Positions 7,224 to 15,596 of a stretch of 64,000 bases of DNA are shown here, piece after piece (the stretch's first letter is position 1; every line of letters begins with the position of its first letter). Source of the DNA: Paramagnetospirillum magneticum AMB-1 (lineage in GTDB: Bacteria; Pseudomonadota; Alphaproteobacteria; Rhodospirillales; Magnetospirillaceae). Both the position numbers and the translations under genes were made by a program. The stretch spans positions 4,567,788-4,631,787 of the forward strand of contig NC_007626.1 in assembly GCF_000009985.1 (NCBI RefSeq), written 5' to 3'. The notes under the pieces are model-generated. The model searched no databases, was not told the origin of the DNA, and saw only the letters and a program-made list of their open reading frames with translations.

Positions 7224-10200
7224 CGGACGGCTCCGTCCTTTCTTTCGACGCCGACCAGCGGCAGCGCCGGGCCGCCGACCCCACCGCCAGCGTCTGGGTG
7301 GCGGCCAGCGCCGGCACCGGCAAGACCAAGGTACTGACCGACCGGGTGCTGACCCTGCTGCTGGCCGGCACCCCGCCTCACAAGATTCTCTGCCTGACCT
7401 TCACCAAGGCCGCCGCCGCCGAGATGTCCAACCGCATCGCCGGGCGGCTGGGCCAGTGGGCCACGGCCCATGACAGCGACCTGGCCGACGACCTGGGGAG
7501 ATTGCTGGGCCGGGCGCCGTCCCCGGGCGAGATGACGGGGGCGCGCCGCCTGTTCGCCGCCCTGCTGGACGCGCCGGGCGGCATGCACATGGAGACCATC
7601 CACGCTTTCTGCCAGTCGCTGTTGCGCCGCTTTCCCCTGGAGGCAGGCATCGCGCCCCATTTCCAGGTGATGGACGACCGCGACGCCGGCGAGCTGCTGG
7701 AGGCCGCCAAGCTGGAAATTCTTTCCCAGGCCCGCATGGGCGACGGCGCCCTGGGGGGCGCCCTGGCCCTGGTGACCTCCCGCGTGCATGAAACCGCCTT
7801 TCCCGAACTGATGGGCGAACTGACCGCCGAGCGCGGGCGGCTGGAGCGTCTGTTCGAGCGCCATGGCGGAGTCGAGGGCGCCCTGGCGGCGCTGCGGACC
7901 CGGCTGGGGCTGGAGGCGGGCGACACCCCGGACTCGCTGCTGGCCTGGGCCACCGATGAGGCCCATTTCCAGGGCGAAGGCCTGCGGGAAGCCGTGGCGG
8001 CGTTGCTGACCGGCTCGGACTCCGACCGCAAGCGGGGCGAGGCCATGGCCCGCTGGCTGGCCGATCCGGCGGGGCGGGAAAATGGCTTTGCCGGCTGGTG
8101 CGCCCAGTTCCTGACCGCCGAGGGAGGCATCCGCAAGACCCTGGCCACCAAGGCGGTGCGCGAGGGCTTTCCCGGCGTCGAGGATTGCCTGCTGGCCGAG
8201 GCCGAGCGCCTGTATCGCCTGACCGAGAGGCTGCGGGCCGCCCGCATCGCCGAGGCCACGGGGGCGCTGCTGACTCTGGGCGGCGCCCTGCTCGCCTCGT
8301 ATCGCCGCGCCAAGACCCATCGCGCCCTGATGGATTACGACGACCTGATCCTGGGCGCCCGCGACCTGCTGGCCCGGCCGGGTGTGGCGCCCTGGGTGCT
8401 GTACAAGCTGGACGGCGGCATCGACCACGTGCTGATCGACGAGGCGCAGGACACCAATCCCGACCAGTGGGCGGTGGTGGAGAAGCTGACCGAGGAATTC
8501 TTCGCCGGGCGCGGCGCCCGCGAAACGTTGCGCACCGTCTTCGCGGTGGGCGATGCCAAGCAATCCATCTACTCGTTCCAGCGGGCCGACCCGCGCGAAT
8601 TCGAGCGCATGCGCGAGGCCTTCGCCACCCATGTGCCCGCCGCCGGCGGCAAGTGGGAGGTGGTCGACCTCAACCTGTCGTTCCGCTCGGCTCCCGCCGT
8701 GCTGGAGGCGGTCAACGCCGTCTTCGCGCCGGGACGGCCGGGCCGCGACGGAGTGGCCGGGGACGAGGACATCACCCACCTGCCCCACCGCGGCGGCCAG
8801 GCCGGACGGGTGGAGGTCTGGCCCGTCGTCGAGCCCCGCCCCGCCGACGAGCTTCCCGCCTGGAAGCCGCCGGTGGAACGCATCAGAGGCGATTCGCCGC
8901 GCACCCGGCTGGCCCGGCTGATGGCGGCGCGCATCCGCGCCATGATCGACGGCGAGGTCCTGGAGTCCAAGGGCCGTCCGGTGCGGGCCGGCGACGTGCT
9001 GGTGCTGGTGCGCCGCCGGGGCGGCTTCGTCGAGGATCTGGTGCGCGAACTGAAAAGCCGCAAGGTGGAGGTGGCCGGCGCCGACCGCATGGTGCTGACC
9101 GAGCAGATGGCAGTCATGGACCTGATGGCGCTGGGCAATTTCCTGTTGCTGCCCGAGGACGACCTGACGCTCGCCACCGTGCTGAAGGGGCCGCTGGTGG
9201 GGCTCGGCGAAGACCAGCTTTTCACCCTGGCCCATCATCGCGGCAAGGATGTGGGGCTGTGGGAGGCCCTGCGCCAGGGCGTCGCCGACGAGGGCGGCGT
9301 GTTCGAGGCGGCCTTCCGCCGGCTCTCGGAGCTGCTGGCCCAGGCCGACCGCGTCTCGCCCCATACCCTCTATGCCCGGGTGCTGGGGCCGCTGGGCGGG
9401 CGCCGGCGCCTGCTGGCCCGGCTGGGGCTGGAGGCCGAGGATTCCATCGACGAGTTCATGTCCCTGACCCTGGCCTTCGAGCGCGCCCACCCGCCCTCGC
9501 TTCAGGGCTTCCTCCACTGGCTGGAGGCGGGCGCCCTGGAGATCAAGCGCGACCTGGAGCAGGCGGGCCGCGACGCGGTGCGCATCATGACCGTGCATGG
9601 CTCCAAGGGCCTGCAGGCGCCCATCGTCTTCCTGCCCGACACCATGCAGGTGCCCACCCGCTCGCCCCGCCTGCTGTGGCTGGGCGAGGGCGAGGGCGAA
9701 CTCCCCGCCTGGCCGCCCCGGGCCGAGGACATGGATTCCGTGTGCCGCCAGGGCGCCGACGCACGCAAGCAATCGCGGGAGCGGGAATACCGCCGCCTGC
9801 TCTACGTGGCCATGACCAGGGCCGAGGACCGGCTGGTGGTCTGCGGCTGGCGCGGCCTGAAGGCGGCGCCCGAGACCTGCTGGCACGCCCTGGTCCAGTG
9901 CGCCCTGGCCCCCACCGCCGCCGCCTTCGACGATCCCTTCCTGGCCAAGGCGGCCGAGACCGCCGAAGGCCCGGTGCTGGTCCTGGCCAATGCCCAGACC
10001 GCGCCGCCGGAAAAGGAAAAGGGCGCCGGGCCGGGAGCGGGGCAATCCTCGCCGCTGCCCGACTGGGCGCTGCTCTCCGCCGAACCGGAGCCCATCCCCC
10101 CCCGGCCGCTGGCCCCGTCGCGGCCCGAGGGCGAGGAGCCGACCGTACGCTCGCCTCTGGCCGAGATGGACGGCAAGCCGCGCTGGCAGCGGGGCAAGCT

Positions 10201-10684
10201 GATACACCGCCTGTTGCAGACCGTGCCCGACCTGCCGCCCCCCGACCGCTCGCGCGCCATGTTGCGCTTTCTCGCCCGCCCGGCCTGGGGCCTGGAAACG
10301 CCCGAGCAACTGGCCATCGCCAACGAGGTCTCCGACATCCTCGACCATCCCGGGCTGGCCGGGCTGTTCGCTCCCGGCTCCAGGGCCGAGGTGCCGCTGG
10401 TCGGACGCATCGGCGACCGGGTGGTCTCGGGCCGCGTCGACCGGCTGGCGGTCAGCGACACCGAGGTGGTGATCGCCGATTACAAGACCAATCGCCGCCC
10501 CCCCGCCACGCCCGACGAGGTGCCCGAGCTTTACGTCCGCCAGATGGCCGCCTACCGCCTGGCCCTGGCCTGCATCTATCCCAGCCATCGGGTGCGTTGC
10601 GTGCTGGTGTGGACCGACGGCCCCCTGCTGACCGAGATTCCCTCCGCCCGCCTGGACGACGCCCTGGCCGGACTGGTGGAATAA
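7220..10684 (+). CDS. addA: AddA, helicase-nuclease subunit for double-strand break repair
   Basis: This is a 1154-residue UvrD-like helicase with a C-terminal RecB-type nuclease domain, alphaproteobacterial AddA. With AddB it forms the AddAB complex that resects double-strand ends and loads RecA at recombination hotspots. Walker A is AASAGTGKTKVL (from residue 28), helicase motif II is LIDEAQDTNPDQ (about 405), motif VI is LLYVAMTRAEDRL (about 860), and the nuclease D-Y-K motif is VVIADYKTNRR (about 1083). The gene looks complete. addB, which normally precedes addA in this class, is not in the window. The start overlaps the moxR stop, so translation is probably coupled to moxR. A long open frame on the opposite strand reflects GC-rich codon bias. 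Confidence 0.93.
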   Translation: MTDGSVLSFDADQRQRRAADPTASVWVAASAGTGKTKVLTDRVLTLLLAGTPPHKILCLTFTKAAAAEMSNRIAGRLGQWATAHDSDLADDLGRLLGRAPSPGEMTGARRLFAALLDAPGGMHMETIHAFCQSLLRRFPLEAGIAPHFQVMDDRDAGELLEAAKLEILSQARMGDGALGGALALVTSRVHETAFPELMGELTAERGRLERLFERHGGVEGALAALRTRLGLEAGDTPDSLLAWATDEAHFQGEGLREAVAALLTGSDSDRKRGEAMARWLADPAGRENGFAGWCAQFLTAEGGIRKTLATKAVREGFPGVEDCLLAEAERLYRLTERLRAARIAEATGALLTLGGALLASYRRAKTHRALMDYDDLILGARDLLARPGVAPWVLYKLDGGIDHVLIDEAQDTNPDQWAVVEKLTEEFFAGRGARETLRTVFAVGDAKQSIYSFQRADPREFERMREAFATHVPAAGGKWEVVDLNLSFRSAPAVLEAVNAVFAPGRPGRDGVAGDEDITHLPHRGGQAGRVEVWPVVEPRPADELPAWKPPVERIRGDSPRTRLARLMAARIRAMIDGEVLESKGRPVRAGDVLVLVRRRGGFVEDLVRELKSRKVEVAGADRMVLTEQMAVMDLMALGNFLLLPEDDLTLATVLKGPLVGLGEDQLFTLAHHRGKDVGLWEALRQGVADEGGVFEAAFRRLSELLAQADRVSPHTLYARVLGPLGGRRRLLARLGLEAEDSIDEFMSLTLAFERAHPPSLQGFLHWLEAGALEIKRDLEQAGRDAVRIMTVHGSKGLQAPIVFLPDTMQVPTRSPRLLWLGEGEGELPAWPPRAEDMDSVCRQGADARKQSREREYRRLLYVAMTRAEDRLVVCGWRGLKAAPETCWHALVQCALAPTAAAFDDPFLAKAAETAEGPVLVLANAQTAPPEKEKGAGPGAGQSSPLPDWALLSAEPEPIPPRPLAPSRPEGEEPTVRSPLAEMDGKPRWQRGKLIHRLLQTVPDLPPPDRSRAMLRFLARPAWGLETPEQLAIANEVSDILDHPGLAGLFAPGSRAEVPLVGRIGDRVVSGRVDRLAVSDTEVVIADYKTNRRPPATPDEVPELYVRQMAAYRLALACIYPSHRVRCVLVWTDGPLLTEIPSARLDDALAGLVE

Positions 10685-10702
10685 CCACACTTTCCCCTTC
10701 CC

Positions 10703-10728
10703 AAAACTGAACTGGTTGGTTTAGTTTT
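10703..10728. promoter_or_regulatory. Candidate TetR operator
   Basis: There is a near-perfect inverted repeat, AAAACTGAAC-N6-GTTTAGTTTT (9 of 10 pairs match), ending 16 bases before the tetR start. Size and position fit an autoregulatory TetR-family operator. Confidence 0.6.
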
Positions 10729-10743
10729 GCGGCTGGAGGTGCC

Positions 10744-11352
10744 ATGACCCAAACCCGGACCCGGTCCAAACCCTCGGCCAAGCGCGAGGCCATCCTCGAC
10801 GCGGCCCAGCGCCTGTTCCTGGTGGAAGGCTATGCCGCCACCAGCATGGACGCTGTAGCGGCCGGGGCGGGCGTGTCCAAGGCCACCATCTACGCCCATT
10901 TCGAGGGCAAGGATCAGCTGTTCGCCGCCATCATGCACCGCCGGTGCGAAGCATCCTTCGTCTTCGCCTCGCCGGACGAGAGCTTCGACGCGGTGCGGAC
11001 CTTCACCACCTATGCCGAGCGCCTGCTCACCCTGCTGATGACCCCCGACGCACTGGCTCTTTACCGGGTTGTGGTCGCGGAATCCGCCCGCACCCCGGAA
11101 CTGGCCCAGGCGTTCTATGACACCGGCCCCACAAGAGGCAAGACGGCCATTTCGGCCTCGGTGGTCAGGTTGCAGGAACGGGGCGAACTGGTGGCCGAGG
11201 TCGACCCCCTGGTCATTGCCGACCAGTTCATCGGCATGCTGCGGGCTGAAACATACCACCGTGCCCTGCTTGGCCTGCCCTCTGGCCGTTCCATCGGAGA
11301 CACGGTGGCCCATGCGGTGCAGACGCTGATCCGCGCCTACGGCAAACGGTAG
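10744..11352 (+). CDS. TetR/AcrR family transcriptional regulator
   Basis: This 202-residue one-component regulator has an N-terminal TetR helix-turn-helix at about residues 14-60 (AAQRLFLVEGYAATSMDAVA, then GVSKATIYAHF), with YAHF at the end of the recognition helix. The C-terminal half (about 80-200) is an AefR-like ligand/dimerisation domain ending in HAVQTLIRAY. The Shine-Dalgarno GGAGG sits at the proper distance. A 26-bp palindrome immediately upstream is a likely operator, implying autorepression. No efflux pump or enzyme operon is next to it: addA ends 59 bases upstream on the same strand, and a chemoreceptor follows behind its own control region. The regulated target is therefore unknown and may lie elsewhere. 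Confidence 0.88.
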   Translation: MTQTRTRSKPSAKREAILDAAQRLFLVEGYAATSMDAVAAGAGVSKATIYAHFEGKDQLFAAIMHRRCEASFVFASPDESFDAVRTFTTYAERLLTLLMTPDALALYRVVVAESARTPELAQAFYDTGPTRGKTAISASVVRLQERGELVAEVDPLVIADQFIGMLRAETYHRALLGLPSGRSIGDTVAHAVQTLIRAYGKR

Positions 11353-11410
11353 AACCCCCTATTTCCTTCGTGATGCGATCCATCCTCCAACGGATAGCGC
11401 GTCACAATAT

Positions 11411-11443
11411 TGTTGTTACAAACAACAGTTATATGTAACAACA
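11411..11443. promoter_or_regulatory. AT-rich inverted repeat before second chemoreceptor
   Basis: There is a perfect 10-bp inverted repeat, TGTTGTTACA (11411-11420) and TGTAACAACA (11434-11443), with a 13-base spacer in a conspicuously AT-rich stretch (11402-11455). The centre-to-centre spacing of about two helical turns suits a dimeric regulator. It could also form an RNA stem in the leader. The regulator is unknown. Confidence 0.45.
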
Positions 11444-11545
11444 TATGCAACGATGTCGCCCGGATCAACCGGACGGACCGAAGAGAACAAACGGGAATCA
11501 GGCTTCATGGCCCCGCCGGACCACCGGCGTGGCGAGGGAGGAGTC

Positions 11546-13228
11546 ATGCGTCTGGCAGATGTGAGAATCGGCGTGCGTCTGTTCGCCGGATTCGGGCTGA
11601 TGATCATCATCACCGGGGCGCTGGGGCTGTTCTCCAGCCTGCAATTGCGTTCCATTTCGGCCCATACCGAGTTGCTGTACCGCCACCCCTTCACGGTCTC
11701 GACGGCCCTGTCCGAGGCCGATGGCGGCATCATCGCCATGCACCGGGCCATGAAGGATCTGGCGCTGGCCTTCGAGGACAGCGATATCGCCAAGGCCGAA
11801 GCGGCCATCGATGCGGCGGAAAGCCGGGTCGTGAAGAAACTCGACACGGCGCGCGAGCGCTTTTTGGCCGACCGGGCGGTCTTCGACCAGCTGGGCAAGG
11901 CTCTGGCGGCGTGGAAGCCCATTCGCGCCGAGATCGTCGAGATGATGAAGCAGGGCCGCAGCGTCGAGGCCGCCGACTTGACCAAGGGCGCCGCCGCCAA
12001 GCAGGCGGAGGAGATCCAGACCCTGATGGCCTCGGCCATCTCCCTGGCGGCCGAGGATGCCGCGCGCTTCCGCGAGAAGGCGGAAAGCGAGCAAGTGAGT
12101 GCCGGGCTCTCCCTGCTGGTGTCCTTCCTTGCCTTCGCGGTCGCCGGCCTGGGGCTGGCCCTGCTGGTCACCCGCTCGCTGACCCGGCCGCTCGAAGCCC
12201 TGCGCACCTGCATGGCGAGCATGGCCACCGGCGATTACGAGGTGGCGGTGCCCGGCGGCGAACGCAAGGACGAGATCGGCGCCATGGCCCGCACCCTGAA
12301 CGTCTTCGCCGAGAATGGCCGGCAGATGGGGCGGCTGGCCGAGGACCGCCGCGAGGCTGACCGCCGCGCCTCGGTGGAACGCCGCGAATCCCGCCTGGCC
12401 CTGGCCGCTGAATTCGAGGAGAAGGTCACCGCCGTCATGGGGCGCCTGTCCGAGGCCGCCGCCGAGATGAGCCATGCCGCCCAATCCATGTCCGGCGTGG
12501 CCGCCGACGCCTCCGGCCAGGCCAGTTCGGCGGAGAGCGCCGCCGATACCGCTTCGGCCAATGTGCGCAATGTGGCCGAGGCGGCCGACGAACTGTCCCA
12601 CTCCATCGCCGCCATCGAGCGCCAGGTGGCCGCCTCTTCGTCCACCACCGCCGAAGCGGTGGGCAAGGCCGAGCGCGCTTCGGCCAACGTGGCCGGACTG
12701 GCCACAGCCGCCGAGCGCATCGGCCAGGTGGTGGACCTCATTACCTCCATCGCCAAGCAGACCAATCTTCTGGCCCTGAACGCCACCATCGAAGCCGCTC
12801 GTGCCGGGGAGGCCGGCAAGGGCTTCGCCGTGGTGGCCAGCGAGGTCAAGAATCTGGCCAACCAGACCGCCGGCGCCACCGACGAGATCTCCACCCAGAT
12901 CGCCCAGGTCCAGTCGGCGACCGGCGAGGCGGTGGCGGCCATCGGCGATATCGTGCGGATCATCGGCGACATCAGCGCCGCCGTGGGCTCCATCACCCAG
13001 GCCGTCGCCGAGCAGCAAAGCACCACCCGGCGCATCTCCGACAGCGTCAGCGCCGCGGTGGGCGGCACCGAGGAGGTGGTGGGCAGCGTCGGCCGCGTGG
13101 CCGCCGCCGCCGCCCAGGCAGGCGATGCCGCCTCCCTGGTGCTGGGCCAGTCGAACGGCGTCGCCCGACGCACCGACGACCTGATGGGCGAGGTGGAAGC
13201 CTTCATCGAGGGGATAAGGGCCGGGTAG
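11546..13228 (+). CDS. Methyl-accepting chemotaxis protein
   Basis: This 560-residue membrane chemoreceptor has TM1 at about 10-32, a short periplasmic four-helix sensor at about 33-185, TM2 at about 187-210, and HAMP at about 211-265. The cytoplasmic coiled-coil signalling domain has its hairpin tip near residue 407 (TNLLALNATIEAARAGEAGK). The sensor resembles 4HB_MCP modules and offers no ligand clue. ATG 11546 is chosen over 11453 because GGGAGGAG lies at the right distance and the TM1 signal-anchor begins right after it. The earlier start would add 31 charged residues before the membrane anchor. The gene is monocistronic: an inverted repeat precedes it and a strong terminator follows. Proximity to nirS may be coincidental. 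Confidence 0.93.
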   Translation: MRLADVRIGVRLFAGFGLMIIITGALGLFSSLQLRSISAHTELLYRHPFTVSTALSEADGGIIAMHRAMKDLALAFEDSDIAKAEAAIDAAESRVVKKLDTARERFLADRAVFDQLGKALAAWKPIRAEIVEMMKQGRSVEAADLTKGAAAKQAEEIQTLMASAISLAAEDAARFREKAESEQVSAGLSLLVSFLAFAVAGLGLALLVTRSLTRPLEALRTCMASMATGDYEVAVPGGERKDEIGAMARTLNVFAENGRQMGRLAEDRREADRRASVERRESRLALAAEFEEKVTAVMGRLSEAAAEMSHAAQSMSGVAADASGQASSAESAADTASANVRNVAEAADELSHSIAAIERQVAASSSTTAEAVGKAERASANVAGLATAAERIGQVVDLITSIAKQTNLLALNATIEAARAGEAGKGFAVVASEVKNLANQTAGATDEISTQIAQVQSATGEAVAAIGDIVRIIGDISAAVGSITQAVAEQQSTTRRISDSVSAAVGGTEEVVGSVGRVAAAAAQAGDAASLVLGQSNGVARRTDDLMGEVEAFIEGIRAG

Positions 13229-13281
13229 AACCGGCGGCCCGTTCGGAAGGAATTGATAAGCGTCAAGCGGCACGACGCACA

Positions 13282-13321
13282 GCATCGCCCAGGCCCGTCA
13301 CGGCCTGGGCGATGCCGTTTT
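13282..13321 (+). terminator. Strong Rho-independent terminator after second chemoreceptor
   Basis: There is a perfect 14-bp stem, GCATCGCCCAGGCC / GGCCTGGGCGATGC, with a 6-base loop, followed by CGTTTT. It cleanly separates the chemoreceptor from nirS. Confidence 0.85.
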
Positions 13322-13401
13322 CACGGTCGGCGCATCGTGACTAAAATCAATATAGAACCAGTAAGATTTACGACCTTCATTGTCGTTGCGCTTAACGATT
13401 A

Positions 13402-13429
13402 TTGACATTTGTCATTTGATGAATGTCAA
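13402..13429. promoter_or_regulatory. nirS: Tandem FNR/NnrR-like boxes upstream of nirS
   Basis: Two 14-bp FNR-type sites lie back to back: TTGAC-ATTT-GTCAT (13402-13415) and TTGAT-GAAT-GTCAA (13416-13429). The consensus for CRP/FNR-family nitrogen-oxide regulators is TTGAT-N4-ATCAA. The same bases also contain a perfect 8-bp inverted repeat TTGACATT...AATGTCAA (13402-13409/13422-13429). The region is AT-rich and ends 92 bases before the nirS ATG. It fits control by an FNR-, Dnr- or NnrR-like activator responding to low O2 or NO, but which symmetry is used is not clear. Confidence 0.65.
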
Positions 13430-13521
13430 ATTATTATCGTTTACTTGATTCAATCCCACACAGAGATTACGGTCTCCCCCGCCGGAATTGCCGGTGATTT
13501 TGACTTGCCCAGGGGAAACCG

Positions 13522-15228
13522 ATGAAGGCAGCGACTTGGATGATGGCGGCACTGGCGGTCGCCTGGGCCGGGACGGCCATGGCGGAAGAGAAACCCGCCC
13601 ATGGCGCCGGCGAGCATTATGAAACCAGCGGCGACCAGCTCCGCGCCGCCCCCATGAGCCAGCCGGGCGCCCAGCCCGGACCGCAGTTGAGCGCGGCCGA
13701 ATTCACCAGGGCAAAGCAGATCTATTTCGAGCGCTGCGCCGGCTGTCACGGCGTGCTGCGCAAGGGCGCCACCGGCAAGCCCCTGACCACCGACATCACC
13801 CGCGAGCGCGGTTTCGACGCGCTGAAGGCCTTCATCACCTACGGCTCGGCGGCGGGCATGCCCAACTGGGGCTCTTCGGGCCAGTTGTCCGAGGCCGAGG
13901 TGGACCTGATGGCCAAATACCTGCTGAACGAGCCGCCGCAGCCGCCGGAATTCGGCATGGACGAGATCAAGGCCACCTGGAAGGTTCAGATTCCGGCGGA
14001 CAAGCGTCCGGCCAGGAAGATGAACACCCTGGACCTGTCCAACCTGTTCTCGGTGACGCTGCGCGATTCGGGCGAGATCGCCCTGATCGACGGCGCGTCC
14101 AAGAATATCGTCAGCATCATCAAGACCGGCTACGCCGTCCACATCTCGCGCATTTCCGCCTCGGGCCGCTATCTCTACGTCATCGGCCGCGACGCCAAGA
14201 TCAACCTGATCGACCTGTGGATGGAAAAGCCCGAGACGGTGGCCGAGGTGAAGATCGGCATGGAGGCCCGCTCGGTGGAGACCTCCAAGTTCAAGGGCTT
14301 CGAGGACAAGTACGCCATCGCCGGCGCCTATTGGCCGCCCCAGTTCGTCATCATGGACGGCAATACGCTGGAGCCGAAGAAGATCGTCTCGACCCGCGGC
14401 ATGACCTCCGACAAGCAGGAATACCACCCCGAGCCCCGCGTCGCGTCCATCGTCGCCTCGCACTTCAAGCCGGAATTCGTGGTCAACGTCAAGGAAACCG
14501 GCCTGATCCTGCTGGTGGACTACTCCGACATCAAGAACCTGAAGGTCACCTCCATCGAGGCCGAGCGGTTCTTGCATGACGGCGGCTTCGACGCCTCCAA
14601 GCGCTACTTCCTGGTGGCCGCCAACGCCCGCAACAAGATCGCCGTGGTCGATACCAAGGAAGACAAGCTGGTGGGCATGGTCGAGGTGGGCGCCACTCCC
14701 CATCCGGGCCGCGGCACCAACTTCGTCCATCCCAAGTTCGGCCCCGTCTGGGCCACCGGACACCTGGGCGACGACAGCGTGGCGCTGATCGGCACCGATC
14801 CCAAGGGCCATCCCAAGCAGGCCTGGACCAAGGTGGCCTCGCTGACCGGCCAGGGCGGCGGTTCGTTGTTCCTGAAGACCCACCCCAAGTCCAAGAACCT
14901 GTGGGTCGACACCACGCTTAACCCCGACGCCGACGTGGCGGCCTCCATCGCCGTGTTCGACATCAACAACCTGGACAAGCCCGCCGAGGTGCTGCCCATC
15001 GCCAAGTGGGCCGGCATTTCCGACGGCGCGCCGCGCGTCGTTCAGCCGGAATACAACAAGGCCGGCGACGAGGTGTGGATCTCGGTGTGGAACGCCAAGG
15101 ACAAGGTCTCGGCCATCGTGGTGGTGGACGACAAGACCCGCAAGCTGAAGTCAGTGATCAAGGACCCGCGTCTGATCACGCCCACCGGCAAGTTCAACGT
15201 CACCAACACTCTGCACGACGTGTACTGA
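13522..15228 (+). CDS. nirS: Cytochrome cd1 nitrite reductase precursor
   Basis: This 568-residue periplasmic enzyme reduces nitrite to NO in denitrification. It has a signal peptide (cleavage near AMA-EE, about residue 21), a c-heme site CAGCH (72-76) in an N-terminal cytochrome c domain, and an eight-bladed d1-heme propeller. The d1-heme ligand His207 (GYAVHISR) and both active-site His are present: His352 (FLHDGG) and His394 (TPHPGRG), spaced 42 residues as in Pseudomonas NirS. It is therefore catalytic NirS rather than NirN or NirF. The tail TGKFNVTNTLHDVY is classical. AGGGG precedes the start. Tandem FNR-like sites upstream and a terminator downstream make it a single-gene unit. No heme-d1 biosynthesis genes (nirF, nirDLGH, nirJ, nirE) are nearby. 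Confidence 0.96.
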   Translation: MKAATWMMAALAVAWAGTAMAEEKPAHGAGEHYETSGDQLRAAPMSQPGAQPGPQLSAAEFTRAKQIYFERCAGCHGVLRKGATGKPLTTDITRERGFDALKAFITYGSAAGMPNWGSSGQLSEAEVDLMAKYLLNEPPQPPEFGMDEIKATWKVQIPADKRPARKMNTLDLSNLFSVTLRDSGEIALIDGASKNIVSIIKTGYAVHISRISASGRYLYVIGRDAKINLIDLWMEKPETVAEVKIGMEARSVETSKFKGFEDKYAIAGAYWPPQFVIMDGNTLEPKKIVSTRGMTSDKQEYHPEPRVASIVASHFKPEFVVNVKETGLILLVDYSDIKNLKVTSIEAERFLHDGGFDASKRYFLVAANARNKIAVVDTKEDKLVGMVEVGATPHPGRGTNFVHPKFGPVWATGHLGDDSVALIGTDPKGHPKQAWTKVASLTGQGGGSLFLKTHPKSKNLWVDTTLNPDADVAASIAVFDINNLDKPAEVLPIAKWAGISDGAPRVVQPEYNKAGDEVWISVWNAKDKVSAIVVVDDKTRKLKSVIKDPRLITPTGKFNVTNTLHDVY

Positions 15229-15247
15229 ATTCCCTTGAATCGAAGCG

Positions 15248-15280
15248 GGGCGGCTCTCCAAATGAGGAGAGCCGCCCTTT
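15248..15280 (+). terminator. Terminator after nirS
   Basis: There is a 12-bp perfect stem, GGGCGGCTCTCC / GGAGAGCCGCCC, with a 6-base loop and a short TTT tail, 19 bases after the nirS stop. Confidence 0.8.
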
Positions 15281-15304
15281 GTCGCTTTCAGGGGAGAAGC
15301 CGCC

Positions 15305-15595
15305 ATGTCCGCCTATCTGATCGTCGATACCCAATTGGACGATCCCGAGCTGTACGAGGAGTACAAGCACAAGGCCCGGCCGCTGATCGAGCGGTGGGGC
15401 GGCGAATATCTGGCGCGGGGCGGAACCCTGATCCAGCGCGAGACCGACCTGTGGTCGCCCACCCGCATGGTGCTGATCCGCTTTCCCGACCTGGAGACCG
15501 CCAGGGCCTGCCTGGACTCCCCCGAATACCAAGCCATCGTCGGCCTCAGCCACCGCTCGGCGCGGCGCACCGTGGTGATCCTGGAAGGGCTGTGA
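15305..15595 (+). CDS. DUF1330 domain protein
   Basis: This 96-residue protein of the DUF1330 family is a small cytoplasmic dimeric alpha-beta barrel (ferredoxin-like fold related to YCII/ABM monooxygenase-like domains). Typical blocks are YLIVDTQLDDPELYEEY at the N-terminus, the RGG turn (LARGGTLIQRE) and a central RMVLIRFPDLETARACLDS, ending at SHRSARRTVVILEGL. Function in the family is unknown. The GGGGAG Shine-Dalgarno lies 8 bases from ATG. It starts 25 bases after the nirS terminator hairpin, so it probably has its own promoter or depends on read-through. It is convergent with pheA, with only one base between the stop codons. Confidence 0.88.
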   Translation: MSAYLIVDTQLDDPELYEEYKHKARPLIERWGGEYLARGGTLIQRETDLWSPTRMVLIRFPDLETARACLDSPEYQAIVGLSHRSARRTVVILEGL

Positions 15596-15596
15596 C

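Noticed and set aside
6797..10690. Nearly 1300-codon open frame antisense to addA
   Set aside because: It lacks domains, is dominated by Gln/Gly/His from reversed GC codons, and overlaps the intact AddA helicase-nuclease.
13402..13429. Reading the nirS upstream repeat as a transcription terminator
   Set aside because: The stem is AT-rich with a 12-base loop and lies just before a start codon, so an operator role is more likely; a strong terminator for the upstream gene already occurs at 13282.
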